From Vreelandella hamiltonii (GTDB taxonomy: Bacteria; Pseudomonadota; Gammaproteobacteria; Pseudomonadales; Halomonadaceae), in the NCBI RefSeq assembly GCF_014651775.1, contig NZ_BMXN01000009.1, positions 1 through 64,000 of the forward strand: a stretch of DNA of 64,000 bases, in the 5' to 3' direction. How positions within the stretch are numbered: the first letter of the stretch is position 1; each line of letters begins with the position of its first letter. Below, in pieces: positions 7,191 to 16,352 of the stretch. Position numbers and translations under genes: made by a program. The notes under the pieces were generated by a model, which was not told where the DNA came from, did no database searches, and saw only the letters and a list, made by a program, of their open reading frames with translations.

Positions 7191-7226
7191 AAAAGCCCCG
7201 AGCACGCTGTGCTCGGGGCTTTTTCA
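7191..7226. terminator. Bidirectional terminator between phasin gene and hda
   Basis: AAAAGCCCCGAGCAC / GTGCTCGGGGCTTTTT with a 3-nt loop and tracts on both sides. It separates convergent phasin and hda. The stem is nearly the same as the one at 3527-3557. Confidence 0.9.
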
Positions 7227-7245
7227 TGGTACCTGCCAATGATGT

Positions 7246-7950
7246 CTACCAGTTGAGTGCGCCTTTCACGAAAGGGATGGTCAGCTTGCGCTTGGCCGAC
7301 AGCGACGCCTGATCCAGGGTCTCCAACGCCCGACACAGCTCGCCAAGCTCTCGGGGGCCGCGATGCAGGATATACCGCCCCACATCGTCGGGTAACTCCA
7401 TTCCCCTGACCCGAGCCCGCAGCTTCAAGGCGGCCAGGCGCTCCTGGTCATCCAGCGGGTGAAGATGAAACGTCACCCCCCAGGTCAACCGTGAGGCCAG
7501 GTCCGGTAGTACGACGTCCAGCCGCCTGGGCGGCGCATTGGCGGCGATCAAGAGCGCTTTGCCAGCATCTCGCAAGCGATTGAACGCATGGAACAGCGCC
7601 TCTTCCCAACGCTTGCGCCCAATGACGTATTCGAGGTCGTCGATGGCCACCAGGTCAAGACGCTCGATATCCTCCAGCATCAGCGGTGGGAAATGGCCAA
7701 GGTCGGCCAACGGCAGGTAAAGGGCACGCTTGTCCTGATCCGACGCCGCATGGCAGGCCGCCTGCAACAGATGACTACGGCCGCTGCCCGGCGCGCCCCA
7801 AAGATAGATGAACGGCTCGGCGTCTGGCGACAGCTGTTGCGTCAGATGCTGCACCAGAGCTGCATTACCGCTCGAGGGATAGTAATTGTTCAGCGTTGCG
7901 TCATCACGCAACCCCACCCCGAGCGGTAACTGTGCCGGCAATCGGCTCAT
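7246..7950 (-). CDS. hda: DnaA regulatory inactivator Hda
   Basis: 234-aa AAA+ protein that, with the loaded sliding clamp, stimulates DnaA-ATP hydrolysis to stop re-initiation. The N-terminal SRLPAQLPLGVGL carries the QLPLG-type clamp-binding motif. Walker A is GAPGSGRSHL (about residue 50), Walker B region LVAIDDLEYV (about 100), and the sensor II region lies near ILHRGPRELGEL. It overlaps perM by 4 bp (ATGA), so the two are one operon. The perM-hda pair facing purMN is a familiar gammaproteobacterial arrangement. Confidence 0.92.
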   Translation of the reverse strand: MSRLPAQLPLGVGLRDDATLNNYYPSSGNAALVQHLTQQLSPDAEPFIYLWGAPGSGRSHLLQAACHAASDQDKRALYLPLADLGHFPPLMLEDIERLDLVAIDDLEYVIGRKRWEEALFHAFNRLRDAGKALLIAANAPPRRLDVVLPDLASRLTWGVTFHLHPLDDQERLAALKLRARVRGMELPDDVGRYILHRGPRELGELCRALETLDQASLSAKRKLTIPFVKGALNW

Positions 7951-9050
7951 GAAGACTCCCTTTTGTCCTGGAGACCCAGTTCGTGCGGCGGTGACGTCGG
8001 CTCCAGCGTCTCATCATACAAGGCACTGTTCTGGTAACGCTCTTTGACTTCCTTGAGCAGCACCATGATGACCGAAGCCGCTGGCAAGGCCAGAAGCACC
8101 CCGGTCAGGCCAAACAGATTGCCCCCCGCGAGTACCGCAAAAATGACCGCCACCGGGTGCAAGCCAATCTTGTCACCCAGCAATTTGGGCTGCAGCACGA
8201 CACTTTCGATGACCTGCCCCAGGCTGAATACCCCCAGCACTCCCAACAGCGCCCACCAGCTGTCGAACTGGAACAATGCCACCACCAAGGCACTGCTGAG
8301 CCCAACGATGAACCCCAGAAAGGGGACGATGCTCACCAGGCCAGAAATGACACCGATCAACAGGCCAAAATTCAGCCCCATCAGGGTCAGACCCACCGCA
8401 TAGATAATGCCCAGGCACAGCATGACCAGCAACTGCCCCCGCAGGAAAGCCGCCAACACCTCGTCGCAGCGCTTGGCCAACCGAGTGGCGTCATCGACCC
8501 AGTGACGCGGAATCAAGTCGATCAGATTGTTCAGCAACCGGTTCCAGTCGAGCAACAGGTAAAAGGTGACCACCGGGATCAACGCCACGTAGGTCACCCA
8601 CGTGGCAAACGCCATGCCCGAACGGCCGATCTGACCAAGCGCCTGGGCCAGGTAGCTACCGGCATCGCGCCAATTTTCAGCCAGGGTCTCCTGAACATTG
8701 TCCAGCTCGGAACGCAGGTCATACCCCGTCCACTCCTGCACCTGCGGGGCCAGGTAGTTTTCCACCCAGTCGAACACCCCCGGCACCATCTCCCCAAGCT
8801 GCTTGATCTGCTGGATGACCAGCGGAATCAGAATCAACAGACTGATGGCCAGCACCAGCAGTAAAATGAGGAATACGCTACTGACCGCCCACACCCGCTT
8901 GAGGCCCAGCCGCTGAAAATAGTTGGTCAACGGGTCTGCCAGGTACGCCAGAATCAGTCCGGCAATGAAGGGCATCAAGACGGCATCCAGCAAATACACA
9001 ACGCCAACCAGGGCCACCAAAAACAGGATGCCCCACCACGAATGTCGCAT
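7947..9050 (-). CDS. perM: AI-2E/PerM family membrane transporter
   Basis: 367-aa inner-membrane protein of the PerM/TqsA/AI-2 exporter family. Hydrophobic segments lie at about residues 5-35, 55-85, 150-170, 205-275 and 300-335. The family block GLISGLVSIVPFLGFIVG is visible as GVISGLVSIVPFLGFIVG near residue 233. The substrate is unknown: family members export autoinducer-2 or exchange ions, and the name does not prove either. It forms an operon with hda and is divergent from purMN. Confidence 0.85.
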   Translation of the reverse strand: MRHSWWGILFLVALVGVVYLLDAVLMPFIAGLILAYLADPLTNYFQRLGLKRVWAVSSVFLILLLVLAISLLILIPLVIQQIKQLGEMVPGVFDWVENYLAPQVQEWTGYDLRSELDNVQETLAENWRDAGSYLAQALGQIGRSGMAFATWVTYVALIPVVTFYLLLDWNRLLNNLIDLIPRHWVDDATRLAKRCDEVLAAFLRGQLLVMLCLGIIYAVGLTLMGLNFGLLIGVISGLVSIVPFLGFIVGLSSALVVALFQFDSWWALLGVLGVFSLGQVIESVVLQPKLLGDKIGLHPVAVIFAVLAGGNLFGLTGVLLALPAASVIMVLLKEVKERYQNSALYDETLEPTSPPHELGLQDKRESS

Positions 9051-9242
9051 TTCACTCTCTCCTTCCTGGATAAACGGTCAGCGTCAAGCAATGAATAGTA
9101 ACAAAACCTGGCCAGCACGCATCTGATAACGTGTCCATCGGTGCGACTTACGTCGCGCAATGATACAATCGCAGGCCGTTATCGCTCCGGCACTGGCAAT
9201 TTGCCAGCACAATCGCTTTGCATAGGCTTCACAGGACCCGTC

Positions 9243-10322
9243 ATGACCGAGACCTCCTCTTCCCAGTCGACTCCCTCTCTCAGCTACAAGGACGCAGGCG
9301 TCGATATTGATGCAGGCAATGCCCTGGTGGACCGCATCAAGCATGTGGCCAAGCGCACGTCACGCCCGGAGGTCATGGGCGGCCTCGGCGGTTTCGGCGC
9401 CCTGTGCGAGCTGCCTGCGGGTTACCGTCAACCCGTACTGGTCTCTGGTACCGACGGCGTAGGCACCAAGCTGCGTCTGGCCATGGACCTGGGCAAGCAT
9501 GACACTATTGGGATCGACCTGGTAGCCATGTGCGTCAACGACTTGATCGTGGCAGGTGCCGAGCCGCTGCTGTTTCTCGACTACTATGCCACGGGCAAGC
9601 TGGACGTGGATATCGCCGCCGACGTGGTCACCGGCATTGGTGCAGGCTGCGAACTGGCCGGCTGTGCCCTGGTGGGCGGCGAAACCGCCGAGATGCCCGG
9701 CATGTACGAAGGCAACGACTACGACCTGGCCGGCTTCTGCGTTGGCGTCGTGGAGAAAGAGGAGATCCTGGACGGCAGCAAGGTTGCCGAAGGCGACGTA
9801 CTGCTGGGCCTCGCCTCTTCCGGCCCTCACTCCAACGGCTACTCCCTGATTCGCAAGATCCTCGAAGTCAGCCAGGCGTCGCTGGAAGAGCAGGTGGACG
9901 GCAAGCCGCTGAGCGAGGCACTGATGGCCCCCACGCGCATCTATGTGAAATCGCTGCTCTCGATGATGCGTGAAACGGAGCTGGCGGTACATGCGCTGTC
10001 GCACATCACCGGCGGCGGCCTGTTGGAAAACATTCCCCGCGTGCTGCCCGACCACCTGGCGGCACAGATCGACCTGACCACCTGGCAGCGCCCGGAAGTA
10101 TTCAACTGGCTGCAAGCCAAGGGCAACGTCAACGAAACCGAAATGCACCGCGTGCTGAACTGCGGCATCGGCATGGTGGTAGTAGTGCCTGCGAGCCAGG
10201 CGGAAGCCGCCAAGGCTCACTTGCAGGCTCAAGGTGAAACCGTGTACCAGATTGGTCACATCGTGGCACGCGAGGACGAGGCCGTGGTGCTGAACAACCT
10301 CAAGGCAGGCCCGCAGGCATGA
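9243..10322 (+). CDS. purM: Phosphoribosylformylglycinamidine cyclo-ligase PurM
   Basis: AIR synthetase, step 5 of de novo purine synthesis (FGAM plus ATP to AIR). 359 aa from ATG 9243 with AGGA upstream; the frame extends to 9141 but family proteins begin near [18 protein letters not shown]. Conserved blocks: [20 protein letters not shown] (ATP/substrate loop), [12 protein letters not shown] and [14 protein letters not shown]. It overlaps purN by 4 bp. The 190-bp gap to perM holds the divergent promoters; I saw no clear PurR operator in it. Confidence 0.95.
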   Translation: MTETSSSQSTPSLSYKDAGVDIDAGNALVDRIKHVAKRTSRPEVMGGLGGFGALCELPAGYRQPVLVSGTDGVGTKLRLAMDLGKHDTIGIDLVAMCVNDLIVAGAEPLLFLDYYATGKLDVDIAADVVTGIGAGCELAGCALVGGETAEMPGMYEGNDYDLAGFCVGVVEKEEILDGSKVAEGDVLLGLASSGPHSNGYSLIRKILEVSQASLEEQVDGKPLSEALMAPTRIYVKSLLSMMRETELAVHALSHITGGGLLENIPRVLPDHLAAQIDLTTWQRPEVFNWLQAKGNVNETEMHRVLNCGIGMVVVVPASQAEAAKAHLQAQGETVYQIGHIVAREDEAVVLNNLKAGPQA

Positions 10323-11062
10323 GCAGTACCGAGTACAGCACGGATACCATCAACGACCTGACCCCGGAACCCGTGGGAGCGCGTCGTGTGGTGGTGTTGA
10401 TCTCCGGCAGCGGCAGCAACCTGCAGGCCTTGATCGATGCCCAGCAGCACGACCGTCTGGGCGGCGAGATCGTCGCGGTCATCTCCAACGAGCCGGACGC
10501 TTACGGTCTGAAGCGCGCCCACGAAGCGGGTATCGAAGCGGTGGCTTTGCCCCACCGTGAATACGATAGTCGCGACGCCTACGACGGCGCGCTGATCAAG
10601 GTGATCGAACGCCATGAGCCGGATCTCATCGTTCTGGCGGGCTTCATGCGAATTCTGACGCCACGTTTCGTACAGCGCTTCCTGGGCAGAATGCTCAACA
10701 TTCACCCGTCGCTGCTGCCTGCCTACCAGGGCCTCAACACCCACGCCAGAGCCTTGGCCGATGGCGTTGCCCAGCATGGTTGCAGCGTGCATTTCGTCAC
10801 CGAAGAGCTGGACGGAGGGCCAGTGGTCTTGCAAGCCGAGCTCGCCGTCACCGCCGAAGACAGCGTCGAGACCCTCAAGGAGAAAGTCCACGCCCGTGAA
10901 CACCTGATCTTCCCGATTGCCGTTCACTGGTTCCTTGAAGGACGCTTGCAATACACCGCCGAAGGCGCACGCATGGACGGCCACCTGTTACCGCCCCACG
11001 GCATGCGTCTTTCCCATGCGGATGCCGCCGAAGAGCTGGACGAAGAAGCCAACGACGCCTGA
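10319..11062 (+). CDS. purN: Phosphoribosylglycinamide formyltransferase PurN
   Basis: GAR transformylase, the 10-formyl-THF-dependent third step of purine synthesis. 247 aa, longer than E. coli PurN (212) because of a ~20-residue N-terminal and a ~20-residue acidic C-terminal extension. Phosphate loop [11 protein letters not shown] lies near residue 30. The catalytic Asn-His-Asp set is seen in [14 protein letters not shown] and [14 protein letters not shown]. The start overlaps the purM stop (ATGA), so translation is coupled. A strong terminator follows. Confidence 0.95.
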   Translation: MSSTEYSTDTINDLTPEPVGARRVVVLISGSGSNLQALIDAQQHDRLGGEIVAVISNEPDAYGLKRAHEAGIEAVALPHREYDSRDAYDGALIKVIERHEPDLIVLAGFMRILTPRFVQRFLGRMLNIHPSLLPAYQGLNTHARALADGVAQHGCSVHFVTEELDGGPVVLQAELAVTAEDSVETLKEKVHAREHLIFPIAVHWFLEGRLQYTAEGARMDGHLLPPHGMRLSHADAAEELDEEANDA

Positions 11063-11082
11063 GCCATCGTTGCGCCCAACCT

Positions 11083-11120
11083 AAAACGCCCTGATGCATC
11101 ACTGCATCAGGGCGTTTTTT
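11083..11120. terminator. Terminator between purMN and dcd
   Basis: AAAACGCCCTGATGCA / TGCATCAGGGCGTTTTTT with a TCAC loop. It lies between convergent purN and dcd and can act in both directions. Confidence 0.9.
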
Positions 11121-11162
11121 ATCCTGCCATCTGACGATGACTGATCGCTAAGTCCTTCCCCA

Positions 11163-11729
11163 TCACGTTCTGGGCAAGGTCACCCCACGCTGTCCCATGT
11201 ACTTGCCGCCGCGATCCTTGTACGAGGTTTCGCAGACCTCGTCGGATTCGAGGAACAGCATCTGGGCAACGCCTTCATGGGCATAGATCTTGGCAGGCAG
11301 GTTGGTCGTGTTGGAAAACTCCAGCGTCACGTGGCCTTCCCACTCCGGCTCCAGTGGCGTCACGTTGACGATGATGCCGCAGCGCGCGTAGGTCGATTTG
11401 CCCAGACAAATGGTCAGCACGTTACGCGGAATACGAAAGTACTCCACCGTGCGCGCCAGCGCGAACGAGTTGGGGGGAATGATGCACACGTCCCCTTTCA
11501 CATCGACGAAGCTCTTGTCATCGAACGACTTGGGATCGACAATCGCCGAGTGGATATTGGTAAACACCTTGAACTCATCGGCACAGCGCACATCGTATCC
11601 GTAGCTGGACGTGCCGTAGGAGATCACCCGCTGATCGTTGACGTAGCGCACCTGCTCGGCTTCGAAGGGCTCGATCATGGCATCGCTCTGCGCCATACGG
11701 CGGATCCACTTGTCTGATTTAATGCTCAT
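11163..11729 (-). CDS. dcd: dCTP deaminase Dcd
   Basis: 188-aa dCTP deaminase (dCTP to dUTP), supplying dUMP for thymidylate synthesis; a homotrimer of the dUTPase fold. Conserved blocks [45 protein letters not shown] and [17 protein letters not shown] are present, including the catalytic Glu in the WEGHVTLE stretch. The length matches E. coli Dcd (193). It follows apbC by 11 bp, a pairing also found in Pseudomonas. Confidence 0.95.
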   Translation of the reverse strand: MSIKSDKWIRRMAQSDAMIEPFEAEQVRYVNDQRVISYGTSSYGYDVRCADEFKVFTNIHSAIVDPKSFDDKSFVDVKGDVCIIPPNSFALARTVEYFRIPRNVLTICLGKSTYARCGIIVNVTPLEPEWEGHVTLEFSNTTNLPAKIYAHEGVAQMLFLESDEVCETSYKDRGGKYMGQRGVTLPRT

Positions 11730-11740
11730 CGGTTACTTCA

Positions 11741-12541
11741 TCACTCGCTAAAGGAAATCGTCGGACCACCGGATTGATGGGCGTTGACGGACTGCGCCAC
11801 CTGACGGGCAATCTCGGCAAACGTTTGGCTCACGGAACTCTCCGGCTCGGCAACCACGCTGGGGCGCCCGGAGTCGGCCAATTCACGAATCGACAGGGTC
11901 AGCGGCAGCCGACCCAACACCGCCGTATCATACTCTTCGGCAATGCGGTCACCGCCACCGGTGCCAAAGATCGCCGCTTCATGGCCGCACTGCTCACAGT
12001 GGTAAAGGCTCATGTTCTCGACTACCCCCAGCACAGGCACATTGACCTTGCGGAACATTTCGATGCCCTTGCGAGCATCCAGCAGCGCGATGTCTTGAGG
12101 TGTCGTCACGATCACCGCACCCGACACGGCCACTTTCTGCGCCAGGGTCAACTGAATGTCGCCGGTACCGGGCGGCATGTCGATCAGCAGGAAGTCCAGG
12201 TTGTCCCACTGGGTCTGGGTGAGCATCTGCTGGAACGCCCCCACCACCATAGGGCCACGCCATACCATGGCATCACGGGTATTGACCATGAACGCCATCG
12301 ACATGGCTTGGATGCCGTGTGCTTCCAGGGGCAAAAATGTATTGTTCTCCCCGGCTTGAGGACGCATGCCCTCCTTGACGCCCAGCATCTGGGCCTGGCT
12401 GGGTCCATAGATATCGGCGTCCAGCACGCCCACACGGTAGCCCTGAGCCGACAATGCCAGCGCCAGATTCACGGTCACGGTCGACTTGCCGACACCACCC
12501 TTGCCCGAGGCCACGGCCACGATATGTTTCACACCATCCAT
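11741..12541 (-). CDS. apbC: Iron-sulfur cluster carrier ApbC/Mrp
   Basis: Mrp/NBP35-family P-loop ATPase that carries Fe-S clusters. 266 aa from ATG 12541, with GGGAGAG about 7 nt upstream; an in-frame TTG just before is less likely. Deviant Walker A GKGGVGKST is at residues ~13-21. Switch region DMPPGTGDIQLT lies near 137, and the cluster-binding CEQC near residue 182. It lacks the N-terminal DUF59 domain of E. coli Mrp (369 aa), as many relatives do. metG, its usual divergent neighbour in Pseudomonas, is not here. Confidence 0.92.
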   Translation of the reverse strand: MDGVKHIVAVASGKGGVGKSTVTVNLALALSAQGYRVGVLDADIYGPSQAQMLGVKEGMRPQAGENNTFLPLEAHGIQAMSMAFMVNTRDAMVWRGPMVVGAFQQMLTQTQWDNLDFLLIDMPPGTGDIQLTLAQKVAVSGAVIVTTPQDIALLDARKGIEMFRKVNVPVLGVVENMSLYHCEQCGHEAAIFGTGGGDRIAEEYDTAVLGRLPLTLSIRELADSGRPSVVAEPESSVSQTFAEIARQVAQSVNAHQSGGPTISFSE

Positions 12542-12619
12542 CAATGGCTCTCCCGTTGTTGAATACCTGCATGGTCTGGCGGGAATGATACTCCTCCACC
12601 GCCCATTTCTAAACCGACA

Positions 12620-12655
12620 AAAACAAAAGCGGGCATGGGAAGCCCCGTGCCCGCT
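12620..12655 (-). terminator. Terminator of the coiled-coil membrane protein gene
   Basis: On the minus strand AGCGGGCA(C)GG / CC(A)TGCCCGCT, with one mismatch pair, is followed by TTTTGTTTTT. It is 40 bp downstream of the gene at 12695-13786. Confidence 0.75.
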
Positions 12656-12694
12656 CTTGGAAGAACACGATGGCCTCAGCCATCGGAACTCCGT

Positions 12695-13786
12695 TTACTG
12701 CGCTTGCGTATCGTCAGCGTCAGCGTCGTCGCCCTCGCTCTCTTGATCACCTGACAGGTCAGGCACCTCATCGTTGGCAGCATCATCCACGTGCAGGCGG
12801 TCGCCTAGCGCGGCCAGCTCTTCACGCCACTCGCGCAGTTGGCTCTCCAAGCGTTCCAGCTGCTCTTCGCGAGTCTCGATATCGCTCTCGACATTGGCGA
12901 CTTCCTCACGGCCAATGTCCAACGCCACCATCAGGTCATCCATTTCACCGCGCACCTGGCTCAGGCTCTCTTCTTCCTCCTCGCGCAGCTGGGTCATGGA
13001 CTCGATCTCGGACTGCATCGCATCGCGCTCGCTGGTCACGCTATCGCGCTCTTCCTGCAGCGACTCCAGCTCGCTCTGCTGGCTGGCAATCTGCTCTTCC
13101 AGCTCGGCCAGGCGCTCATTGGCCTCGTTGACCTGGGATTCCAGCTCACTGAGCTCGTCTTCGGCAGCCGTCTGCTCTTCTACCGCCTGCTGGCGCTGCT
13201 CTTCGGCTTCCTGACGAGCCGCTTCAGCCTCCTGACGCGCCTGCTCCGCGCTTTCACGGGCATCTTCGATCTGTTGCAGGCTAGACTCGGCCTCATCACG
13301 CTCACTGACGATCTGGTCGCGCGCTTCGCGCAGGCTTTCCATCTCGCTCTTGGCGCCCGCCAGACGCTCTTCCAGTGACGTCACTTCCTGCTCAAGGGCA
13401 TCCCGCTGCGCTTCCAACTCCTCCAGACGCGACTGCACGGTGCCTACCTCGCCCTGAGCAGACGCCAGCGTTTCAGAAGCTTCTTCCTGCTGCTGCGCCA
13501 ACAAGGCAATTTCTTCACGCATGGCGGTCAGGTCGGCTTCGGCTTCTTCGACCTCGGCCAGGCGCTGGCTCAACTGGGCATTCTCCTGCTCGACACTGTT
13601 GAGCTGGCCTTCCAGCCGCTCGACGCGATCACGATGGGTGCCTGCATTGGACTGCGCCATGATGGCCCATATCACCGCAATGGCCGCGATACCGGCAATC
13701 CCCTTGACGCGGTTATCCTGAAACAGCGTCTTCATATCAGGCTTGCCAGCAGGTGTGTGCGGCTCTGGGTGGTTTGCTTCTGACAT
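12695..13786 (-). CDS. Membrane-anchored long coiled-coil protein of unknown function
   Basis: 363 aa from ATG 13786, preceded by GAGAGGGA; the longer frame to 13855 has no ribosome site. A short polar N-terminus and one transmembrane segment (about residues 28-45, GIAGIAAIAVIWAIMA) are followed by about 270 residues of almost unbroken heptads. These are rich in Glu, Gln, Ala, Arg and Leu, and the tail is very acidic (DDADADDTQAQ). The topology suggests a cytoplasmic or periplasmic rod tied to the inner membrane. I do not recognise the family; coiled-coil resemblance to other proteins would be uninformative. The Glu-rich composition is typical of halophile proteins. Confidence 0.75.
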   Translation of the reverse strand: MSEANHPEPHTPAGKPDMKTLFQDNRVKGIAGIAAIAVIWAIMAQSNAGTHRDRVERLEGQLNSVEQENAQLSQRLAEVEEAEADLTAMREEIALLAQQQEEASETLASAQGEVGTVQSRLEELEAQRDALEQEVTSLEERLAGAKSEMESLREARDQIVSERDEAESSLQQIEDARESAEQARQEAEAARQEAEEQRQQAVEEQTAAEDELSELESQVNEANERLAELEEQIASQQSELESLQEERDSVTSERDAMQSEIESMTQLREEEEESLSQVRGEMDDLMVALDIGREEVANVESDIETREEQLERLESQLREWREELAALGDRLHVDDAANDEVPDLSGDQESEGDDADADDTQAQ

Positions 13787-13964
13787 GCTGCATCCCTCTC
13801 TTCGCTTGGCTGCTGGTAATAGCAACGTGAGTGACAAATCGCTCGCTATCGTCAACGATCGTTTCTAAAAGTAGTCCTTACCAGCATACACAGCCACCCG
13901 CATATCGCCAGCGCTCAGCAAGATACGGCTTCGAACCCTGCCTCTCTCGAGTGGCCAGATACCG

Positions 13965-14780
13965 TCACGGGCGACGCACTTTGCAAAGATGGCTCTCTTC
14001 ACCGAAGCCCTGAGCGGCTCCCTGTTCCACCTCGAACCACGAAAGGCGCGCATGCAATGTCACTACGCTTCCCACGATCAACAGCGTAGGCGGCTGGATG
14101 GCACCTTGCAGAAAAGCCGTCGGCAGTTGCCGCAGGGTGCCCGTATGGGTCTGCTGCTGGCGCGTGGTTCCCTGCTCGATCAGTGCCAGGGGCGTTTCCG
14201 GTGGCAAACCATGGGCCATCAGCCCCTCACAAATGGCCGTCAAATTACTCAGCCCCATGTAAAACACCAGGGTCTGCCCAGGCTGCGCCAGAGTAGGCCA
14301 ATCGAGGGTAAACTCGCCCTGCTGCAAATGCCCGGTCACGAAACGCACGGATTGCGCATGATCGCGATGGGTCAGCGGTATGCCAGCATAAGCCGCACAC
14401 CCCGAGGCAGCGGTAATGCCGGGCACGACGTCTACCTCGATACCGGCAGCCACCAAGGTTTCCAGCTCTTCTCCCCCACGCCCAAAAATGAACGGGTCGC
14501 CACCTTTCAGACGCACCACCTGCTTGCCCTGCCGAGCCCACTCCACCAATGCCTGATTGATCCCCTCCTGAGGCACACTGTGGGACGAACGCGCCTTGCC
14601 GACATAGTAGCGCGCGGCTTCCTGTGGCAGCAGCGCGATGATTTCATCACTCACCAGACGGTCATAAAGCACCACCTCGGCACTTTTGAGCCGACGAAAG
14701 GCTTTCAGGGTCAGTAACTCCGGGTCGCCTGGCCCTGCGCCTACCAAACTGACACGGCCAACGCCTGTCTGTGCGCTCAT
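13965..14780 (-). CDS. cobA: Uroporphyrinogen-III C-methyltransferase (CobA/SUMT type)
   Basis: SAM-dependent methylation of uroporphyrinogen III to precorrin-2, the branch to siroheme and cobalamin. Motifs: [15 protein letters not shown] (SUMT signature 1, about residue 12), [17 protein letters not shown] (signature 2, about residue 80) and YMGLSNL. About 271 aa, so a stand-alone methyltransferase rather than a CysG fusion. The start is uncertain: ATG 14780 and 14789 are both possible and neither has a clear Shine-Dalgarno; the frame stays open to 14840. The 231-bp upstream gap is very AT-rich. Confidence 0.88.
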   Translation of the reverse strand: MSAQTGVGRVSLVGAGPGDPELLTLKAFRRLKSAEVVLYDRLVSDEIIALLPQEAARYYVGKARSSHSVPQEGINQALVEWARQGKQVVRLKGGDPFIFGRGGEELETLVAAGIEVDVVPGITAASGCAAYAGIPLTHRDHAQSVRFVTGHLQQGEFTLDWPTLAQPGQTLVFYMGLSNLTAICEGLMAHGLPPETPLALIEQGTTRQQQTHTGTLRQLPTAFLQGAIQPPTLLIVGSVVTLHARLSWFEVEQGAAQGFGEESHLCKVRRP

Positions 14781-15040
14781 GGTTGCCATTATGGACGTAT
14801 CCACCTCGTGTGATTGCTGTGCAGCCAAACCCGCCACCAAAGTAATAAGAATAATAATTCATATGCCGAAAAGTAATTTTAAACCGAATGGTGCGCTCTG
14901 CACAGGCCATCTCCGCCAAAAACGAGCCATATAGAATTTAAAATCTGCTTTTAATTCCAAAAAATTATTAATAAAAGACAATTTGTCAGCAATGGCTTAC
15001 ATCCCATTTACCTATTTAGGGCTAATCTTCACAGCTAACT

Positions 15041-15046
15041 TATAAT
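15041..15046 (+). promoter_or_regulatory. -10 box of the diguanylate cyclase gene; AT-rich intergenic region
   Basis: TATAAT 31 bp before the ORF's ATG is a perfect -10; no good -35 stands 17 nt upstream. The whole 14841-15071 gap is much more AT-rich than its neighbours and must also hold the divergent cobA promoter. No other structure is visible in it. Confidence 0.45.
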
Positions 15047-15071
15047 AGGCCTATCGTCTGGAGATTCACGC

Positions 15072-15983
15072 ATGTCCGTGAATGAGGCATCCGTTACTTC
15101 CAAGCCTGCCGCCCCGAGCACGGAAGAGTTGATCAGCAGCATCCCAGGGGTCATTTTTCAGTTTTACCGCACGCACGCTGGCCACATGCACTTTCCCTAT
15201 CTGGAAGGGGGTGGCATGGCACTTGCCTATATCGACAAACACCAGCTCGCCGAAGATGCCCAGCCGCTGCTGGAGCAACTCACTGGCAGCGACTACCCAA
15301 AGATCATGTCGGCCATCGAGCGCTCAGCACGCTGGATGCTGCCGCTGACCACCCGCTTCCGACTCCCCTTTCCAGAAGAAAACCCTCGCTGGATCGCGGT
15401 CAGCGCCAACCCAGAACCTTTCACCAATGGCGTGCGCTGGAGCGGTATCATGATGGATATCACCGACCAGGTGCTGGAAGAGCAGCGCCTGCGTCGGCTT
15501 TGCGACACCGACCCGCTGACCGGCCTGGCCAACCGGCGCAAGTTGATGCTGCAACTGACGCATTTGAGCTCCCTGAGCACGCGCCACGGCTCACCACTGT
15601 CGGTCATGATGATCGACATCGACCACTTCAAGCAGCTCAATGACGCCTGGGGACATCTGCAGGGCGACAAGGTACTCAAACAGCTCGCCACGTTGACCTG
15701 CTCGCTGCTGCGCTGTGAAGACGTGGTTGCCCGCCTGGGAGGTGAAGAGTTCATGGTACTGTTGCCGCTCACCTCGCTGCAGCAATGCCATGCGCTTGCC
15801 GACCGCCTGCGTAAAACCATCGCCGAGCACGATTTCGGCATTGGCCAGAACAGCGTCACGCTGAGCATCGGGGTTGCGGAGTACCGCTGTGGCGAACCCC
15901 TGACCAGCCTGATGGAGCGCGCGGATCAGGCGCTCTATCGCGCCAAGGAGGTTGGCCGGGACTGCGTGCGTCTTCTACCCTGA
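15072..15983 (+). CDS. PAS-GGDEF diguanylate cyclase
   Basis: 303 aa. The N-terminal half (about residues 15-140) looks like a PAS sensor, ending in the linker WSGIMMDITDQVLEEQRLRRL. The GGDEF domain starts at DPLTGLANRR (about 150). The active-site motif is GGEEF (about 226), preceded at the correct 5-residue distance by RCED, the product-inhibition I-site (RxxD). So an active, feedback-inhibited c-di-GMP synthase is predicted. No signal peptide or transmembrane segment, hence cytosolic. It stands alone, 30 bp before phhB and possibly co-transcribed with it. Confidence 0.9.
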   Translation: MSVNEASVTSKPAAPSTEELISSIPGVIFQFYRTHAGHMHFPYLEGGGMALAYIDKHQLAEDAQPLLEQLTGSDYPKIMSAIERSARWMLPLTTRFRLPFPEENPRWIAVSANPEPFTNGVRWSGIMMDITDQVLEEQRLRRLCDTDPLTGLANRRKLMLQLTHLSSLSTRHGSPLSVMMIDIDHFKQLNDAWGHLQGDKVLKQLATLTCSLLRCEDVVARLGGEEFMVLLPLTSLQQCHALADRLRKTIAEHDFGIGQNSVTLSIGVAEYRCGEPLTSLMERADQALYRAKEVGRDCVRLLP

Positions 15984-16013
15984 CGCTAGTAACGTCGCCT
16001 TCGGAGACCGACC

Positions 16014-16352
16014 ATGCAAAGCCTCGCTCGCACTGCCTTCCAGCCCGTGTCGTCAGATGCCATGCCGCTCGCTCATGAGGCATGCCAACCCCATCTGGCC
16101 GCACTTCCAGAGTGGCAGATTATCGAACACGATGGCATCATGAAGTTGACGAGACGCTTTGCGTTTCGTGATTTCGCGGATGCGTTGGCTTTTACCCAGC
16201 GTGTCGGTGAGGTCGCCGAGCAGGCTGGGCATCACCCGGTCCTCGTGACCGAGTGGGGGTACACCACCGTGACCTGGTGGACGCATACCCTGCGCGGCCT
16301 GCATCTCAATGATTTCATTCTTGCCGCCAGAACCGACGAGGTAGTCGAATAA
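16014..16352 (+). CDS. phhB: Pterin-4a-carbinolamine dehydratase PhhB
   Basis: 112-aa dehydratase that recycles the 4a-hydroxy-tetrahydropterin formed by phenylalanine hydroxylase. Family features are visible: LAALPEWQIIEHDGIMKLTR-type opening, HHPVLVTEWGYTTVTWWTH (the catalytic His pair) and LHLNDFILA. The stop abuts the ATG of the aminotransferase, so they are co-translated. In Pseudomonas the order is phhA-phhB-phhC, but phhA (the hydroxylase) is absent here; the gene upstream is a GGDEF protein. Confidence 0.93.
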   Translation: MQSLARTAFQPVSSDAMPLAHEACQPHLAALPEWQIIEHDGIMKLTRRFAFRDFADALAFTQRVGEVAEQAGHHPVLVTEWGYTTVTWWTHTLRGLHLNDFILAARTDEVVE

